A DNA stretch of 9,132 bases, from positions 1 through 9,132 of the forward strand of contig SKKS01000224.1 of assembly GCA_007123625.1 (NCBI GenBank), given 5' to 3'. The stretch comes from Paracoccaceae bacterium. GTDB lineage: Bacteria > Pseudomonadota > Alphaproteobacteria > Rhodobacterales > Rhodobacteraceae. The position numbers and the translations under genes are program-made. Positions 6,422 through 9,132 of the stretch are shown here, piece after piece. Positions within the stretch are counted from its first letter, which is position 1. Every line of letters starts with the position of its first letter. The notes beneath the pieces are model-generated. The model was not told where the DNA came from. It made no database searches and was given only the letters and a program-made list of their open reading frames with translations.

Positions 6422-7207
6422 CGCATTCGCCAGCGTGATGAGCTTTGCAGGCGCGTGAGTGGCGGTCTGTTCACGAAACCGGTACCCGACGCCATAGATG
6501 GTTTCGATAGCATCGAAATCAGGGTCGACTTCACGAAACTTGAGTCTCAGACGTTTAATGTGGCTGTCGATCGCGCGCTCCTCCACGAACACGTTGTCAC
6601 AGTAGACAAGGTCCTGAATGTTCTCGCGCGAAAGAACATGCATGGGCCGTTCCGCAAGACGGTGGAGAATCTTGAACAGCGACCGGGTCAGATTGACCGT
6701 TTCGCCATGCCAGGTGACGGTATGACAATCGAGTTCCAGGTGCAGATCGCCGCGGGTAAGAGACCTGCCTGCGGTCTTGTGCCCATTGCGCTCTACGTTG
6801 ACCCGGCGCAGCAAGGCGCGCACCTGCTCGCAGGCATAGGGTCCATCACTGTCATCGGTCGAAAGCACCATATCCGCGCCGACCTGAAGGCTTATGATCC
6901 GCGTCAGATCGTCTTTTGTTTCATTCAGAACCGCCAATGGAACGGTGGTGGCCTCCCGAATCATCTGGATATGCCGCAGCCCGCCGTCGATCACGCTTTC
7001 ATTGTGCAGAATAACGAGATCCGGCTCATTCTCAAGGATTTCACGCAATGCCACGCGCGCGTCGCTGCATGCACGAAGCGAGAATTCCTCAGACGGCAGC
7101 AGGCCCTCGAGCCATCGGCGCCTTTGCAGTGTCTTCGAAATGAAAACAATCGAATAGCCTTCGGAATCGGCCTTGAGGCCTGGCTCCTGGATCATCGCGT
7201 GACGCAT
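6416..7207 (-). CDS. OmpR/ChvI-like regulator with fully degenerate receiver domain
   Basis: DNA-binding regulator of 263 residues. Residues ~18-135 have the length and pattern of a response-regulator receiver but lack its working residues: the acidic pair after strand 1 is Ser24-Lys25, the phospho-acceptor Asp is His68 (in DLVILHNES), the Thr/Ser is Asn95 and the Lys is Thr117 (GADMVLSTDD). Residues ~150-246 are an OmpR/PhoB winged helix, very like ChvI in RAIDSHIKRLR and IETIYGVGYRFRE. It should therefore bind DNA without phosphorylation, or respond to another signal; no histidine kinase is adjacent. The start ATG at 7207 (MRHAMIQEPG) is chosen because AGGAG on the minus strand (7217-7221) lies nine bases before it. 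An earlier ATG at 7231 would add eight residues and swallow that site. It is convergent with the AraC-type gene; the stops share the palindrome TCATGA. Confidence 0.9.
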   Translation of the reverse strand: MRHAMIQEPGLKADSEGYSIVFISKTLQRRRWLEGLLPSEEFSLRACSDARVALREILENEPDLVILHNESVIDGGLRHIQMIREATTVPLAVLNETKDDLTRIISLQVGADMVLSTDDSDGPYACEQVRALLRRVNVERNGHKTAGRSLTRGDLHLELDCHTVTWHGETVNLTRSLFKILHRLAERPMHVLSRENIQDLVYCDNVFVEERAIDSHIKRLRLKFREVDPDFDAIETIYGVGYRFREQTATHAPAKLITLANAS

Positions 7208-7216
7208 GCGCCGTGT

Positions 7217-7221
7217 CTCCT
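7217..7221 (-). promoter_or_regulatory. Shine-Dalgarno of the ChvI-like regulator
   Basis: AGGAG on the reverse strand, nine bases before ATG 7207. It supports that start over the in-frame ATG at 7231. Confidence 0.65.
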
Positions 7222-7246
7222 GCACTTCCATGTTTCAAACTGGCCT

Positions 7247-7316
7247 GACGACGCTGATCGTTCCGTCGTCGACCAAGCCCGGTACGGAAATAGACACTTT
7301 GTTTCCGAAAACTTTG
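7247..7316 (-). promoter_or_regulatory. Upstream region of the ChvI-like regulator with inverted and direct repeats
   Basis: A perfect 7-bp inverted repeat, GACGACG (7247-7253) and CGTCGTC (7264-7270) with a 10-bp loop, lies 40 bp before the start codon and could form a leader hairpin or be a dimer site. Overlapping it, TTCCGT (7261-7266) pairs with ACGGAA (7284-7289). Further upstream, read on the minus strand, CAAAGT occurs twice 15 bp apart (7311-7316 and 7296-7301). I find no convincing -35/-10 pair. These are candidate control sites only. Confidence 0.3.
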
Positions 7317-7610
7317 GCCGGTTGTGCCACATTCTTGTCGGGAACGGCCAAGTTCTGCCAACCTGCACTGGTCCACCTTTGACCGCAGCCTCGGACCTTG
7401 GGGTTTGCGGGCGACGCTCGGAGCTGACATGCCCGCCGTGTGCGGAGCCTTCAGATCGCTCAGCCGCTCAAACCGATCAAGGAGCCGACAAAAGCGACAG
7501 ATCAGCCCGAGGAACCACGGGTTGCCGACATACAGCGGATAGTGTGGCAAGGGGCACTCGAAACGGCTTGCCGCCGCGCGCTCAACTGGGCTTAATCGCC
7601 GCATTGTATG
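7317..7610. other. Non-coding gap between the ChvI-like regulator and the ATPase gene
   Basis: About 300 bp without a supportable gene. A 72-codon plus frame (7324-7542) and a 171-codon minus frame (7089-7604) cross it. Both are Arg/Ser-rich without motifs, and the minus one runs into the regulator gene. The segment should hold the promoters of the leftward regulator and of the rightward ATPase gene, but no strong sigma-70 pair stands out. Composition returns towards GC-rich near its right end. It could be degraded accessory DNA marking the right boundary of the low-GC segment. Confidence 0.45.
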
Positions 7611-7616
7611 GATGCC

Positions 7617-7621
7617 GGAGG
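7617..7621 (+). promoter_or_regulatory. Shine-Dalgarno of the HerA-like ATPase gene
   Basis: GGAGG, eight bases before ATG 7630: a textbook ribosome site that fixes the start. Confidence 0.8.
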
Positions 7622-7629
7622 CTCGATTG

Positions 7630-9132
7630 ATGGAAACCCACCCCGCCGCAATTTTCGTGGGCGGAGGCGGCGAAAGCCAGCGCGCGCCGCAACACTTGTT
7701 GCTTGGTCACGGCAACCGCCACGGGCTGATCGCCGGGGCCACGGGGACGGGCAAGACCATCACCATGCAGATTCTGGCAGAAGCGTTTTCGGACGCAGGC
7801 GTGCCGGTGTTCCTTACCGACATCAAGGGCGATGTGGGCGGCATGGCCATGCCGGGCACCCCACGCGGCGGGCTGGAGCGCCGGGCCGATGCGATCGGGC
7901 TCGGGGGCTACGGCTATCGCGAAAGTCCCGTCATCTTCTGGGATTTCTTCGGCGAACACGGCCACCCGGTGCGCGCCACCGTGGCCGAGGTGGGCCCGCT
8001 CCTGCTGTCGCGGATGCTTGATCTGACCGAGGCACAGGTAGGCGTGATCAACGTGGCCTTTCGCATATCGGATGACGAGGGGCTGCCGATCCTTGACCTG
8101 AAGGATCTGCGCGCGATCCTGAGTTTCCTGGGCGAGAACCAGCGCGCGATCTCGGTCCAGTACGGCAACGTCACGACGCAGAGCGTAGGTGCGATTCAGC
8201 GCAAGCTGCTCGTGCTGGAAAACCAGGGTGCTGCGCATTTCTTTTCGGAACCCGCGCTGGAGCTGTCGGATTTCATGCGTACGGCGCCGGACGGGCGCGG
8301 GTATGTGAGCATCCTGCATGCCGAACGGTTGATGCGGACACCGCAGCTTTATGCGACATTCCTGTTGTGGCTGCTGTCCCAACTGTTCGAGGAGCTGCCC
8401 GAGGTCGGCAATCCCGACAAGCCGGTGCTGGTGTTCTTCTTCGATGAGGCACATCTGCTGTTCAACCGGGCCCCGCGCGCACTGGTGGAAAAGGTCGAGC
8501 GCGTTGCGCGGCTGATCAGGTCCAAGGGGGTGGGGGTCTATTTCGTGACCCAGAACCCCGATGACGTGCCGGATTCGGTGCTGGGCCAGCTTGGCAACCG
8601 GGTGCAGCACGCCTTGCGTGCCTTCACCGCCCGCGACCAGCAGGCGCTGCGTCGCGCCGCGCAAACGTACCGCCCCAACCCGCGCTTCGACATTGCCGAT
8701 GCGATCCGCGATGTCGGCGTGGGCGAGGCGGTGACCTCGTTTCTGGACGCGCGCGGCGCGCCGGGCATGGCCGAACGCACGCTGATCCGCCCGCCCGCGT
8801 CGGCAATGGGCCCGATCGAAGCGGGGGCGCGCCAGATGCTCATGCTGCGGTCCCCGGTGGCGGGCAAGTACGAGCGCATGATCGACAGCGACAGCGCGCA
8901 CGAAATGCTGGCGCGCCGCGCCGAAGCCGCCGCGCAGGAAGCCGAAGCAGCGATAAAGGCGGCCGAGGGCGAAAAGGAGCGCGCGCGTGAATTCAACGCC
9001 GCCAGGCGCTATGAGCCGCCCCAGCGTGGCGGGGCGCGGGCTGTGCCTGCACGGGCGCCCGCCCGGCGCGGGGATTCAGCCGTGGACGCATTCGCCAAGT
9101 CCATGGCGCGGCAGATCGGGTCCAGCACCGGA
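7630..9132 (+). CDS. HerA-like/DUF853 (YjgR family) ATPase, partial at right edge
   Basis: P-loop ATPase of the HerA/FtsK-like superfamily, DUF853 group (E. coli YjgR relatives). The group is conserved in many proteobacteria and presumed to move along nucleic acid, but its biological role is not established. The window holds 501 residues without a stop. Walker A is GATGTGKT (36-43) after GLIA, Walker B is VFFFDEAHLLF with Asp272-Glu273, and RVARLIRSKGVGVYFVTQNP with GNRVQHALRAFT fits the helicase C-terminal motifs, including the conserved polar residue after the next strand and a likely arginine finger region. Residues ~420-470 are an Ala/Glu/Lys/Arg-rich, probably helical linker, and AKSMARQIGSS at the window end matches the family C-terminus, so only about 15-20 residues should be missing. 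Composition is GC-rich like purD. It seems to be transcribed on its own from the preceding gap. Confidence 0.93.
   Translation, partial: METHPAAIFVGGGGESQRAPQHLLLGHGNRHGLIAGATGTGKTITMQILAEAFSDAGVPVFLTDIKGDVGGMAMPGTPRGGLERRADAIGLGGYGYRESPVIFWDFFGEHGHPVRATVAEVGPLLLSRMLDLTEAQVGVINVAFRISDDEGLPILDLKDLRAILSFLGENQRAISVQYGNVTTQSVGAIQRKLLVLENQGAAHFFSEPALELSDFMRTAPDGRGYVSILHAERLMRTPQLYATFLLWLLSQLFEELPEVGNPDKPVLVFFFDEAHLLFNRAPRALVEKVERVARLIRSKGVGVYFVTQNPDDVPDSVLGQLGNRVQHALRAFTARDQQALRRAAQTYRPNPRFDIADAIRDVGVGEAVTSFLDARGAPGMAERTLIRPPASAMGPIEAGARQMLMLRSPVAGKYERMIDSDSAHEMLARRAEAAAQEAEAAIKAAEGEKERAREFNAARRYEPPQRGGARAVPARAPARRGDSAVDAFAKSMARQIGSSTG

Noticed and set aside
6455..7630. 391-codon plus-strand frame across the ChvI-like gene and the following gap
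   Set aside because: Mostly the antisense of a clear regulator gene and lacks any domain.
7582..8901. 439-codon minus-strand frame across the HerA-like gene
   Set aside because: Shadow of a gene with intact Walker A and B motifs; the translation is His/Arg-rich without motifs.

Overview
The window looks like chromosomal DNA from an alphaproteobacterium, most likely of the Rhodobacteraceae/Rhodobacterales type. This rests on the strongly GC-rich housekeeping genes, an XseA and PurD that read as typical alphaproteobacterial proteins, and a response-regulator DNA-binding domain close to alphaproteobacterial ChvI. The assignment is an inference from protein style, not a database match.

Layout. 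(1) 1-854, minus strand: the N-terminal 284 residues of xseA (exonuclease VII large subunit), running off the left edge. (2) 936-2228, plus strand: complete purD, divergent from xseA across an 81-bp gap. (3) 2229-2898: about 670 bp without a convincing gene, holding a GC-rich hairpin after purD and an AT-rich direct-repeat pair in front of the next gene. (4) 2899-5313: a large mosaic protein with a glycoside-hydrolase-like barrel, seven RTX nonapeptides, a post-RTX type I secretion-like region, an acidic linker and a C-terminal CFI-box sorting-type domain. (5) 5408-6421: an AraC-family regulator with an N-terminal arabinose-binding-like domain. (6) 6416-7207, minus strand: an OmpR/ChvI-like regulator whose receiver domain has lost every phosphorylation residue; its stop overlaps that of the AraC gene by 6 bp. 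(7) 7208-7629: a regulatory or non-coding gap. (8) 7630-9132, plus strand: a HerA/YjgR-type (DUF853) ATPase lacking only its extreme C-terminus.

Interpretation. Housekeeping genes flank a central segment of about 2.3-7.6 kb with visibly lower GC: hand-counted 60-base lines give 46/60 GC in purD and 41/60 in the ATPase gene, against 29/60 in the RTX gene and 28/60 before the araC-type gene. The segment looks like an accessory cassette: one probably exported surface or extracellular protein plus two transcription regulators, one of which cannot be controlled by phosphorylation. No type I secretion ABC transporter and no histidine kinase are in the window, so the export machinery and any upstream signal must lie elsewhere. 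The most unusual items are the mosaic RTX/CFI-box protein and the fully degenerate receiver of the ChvI-like regulator.
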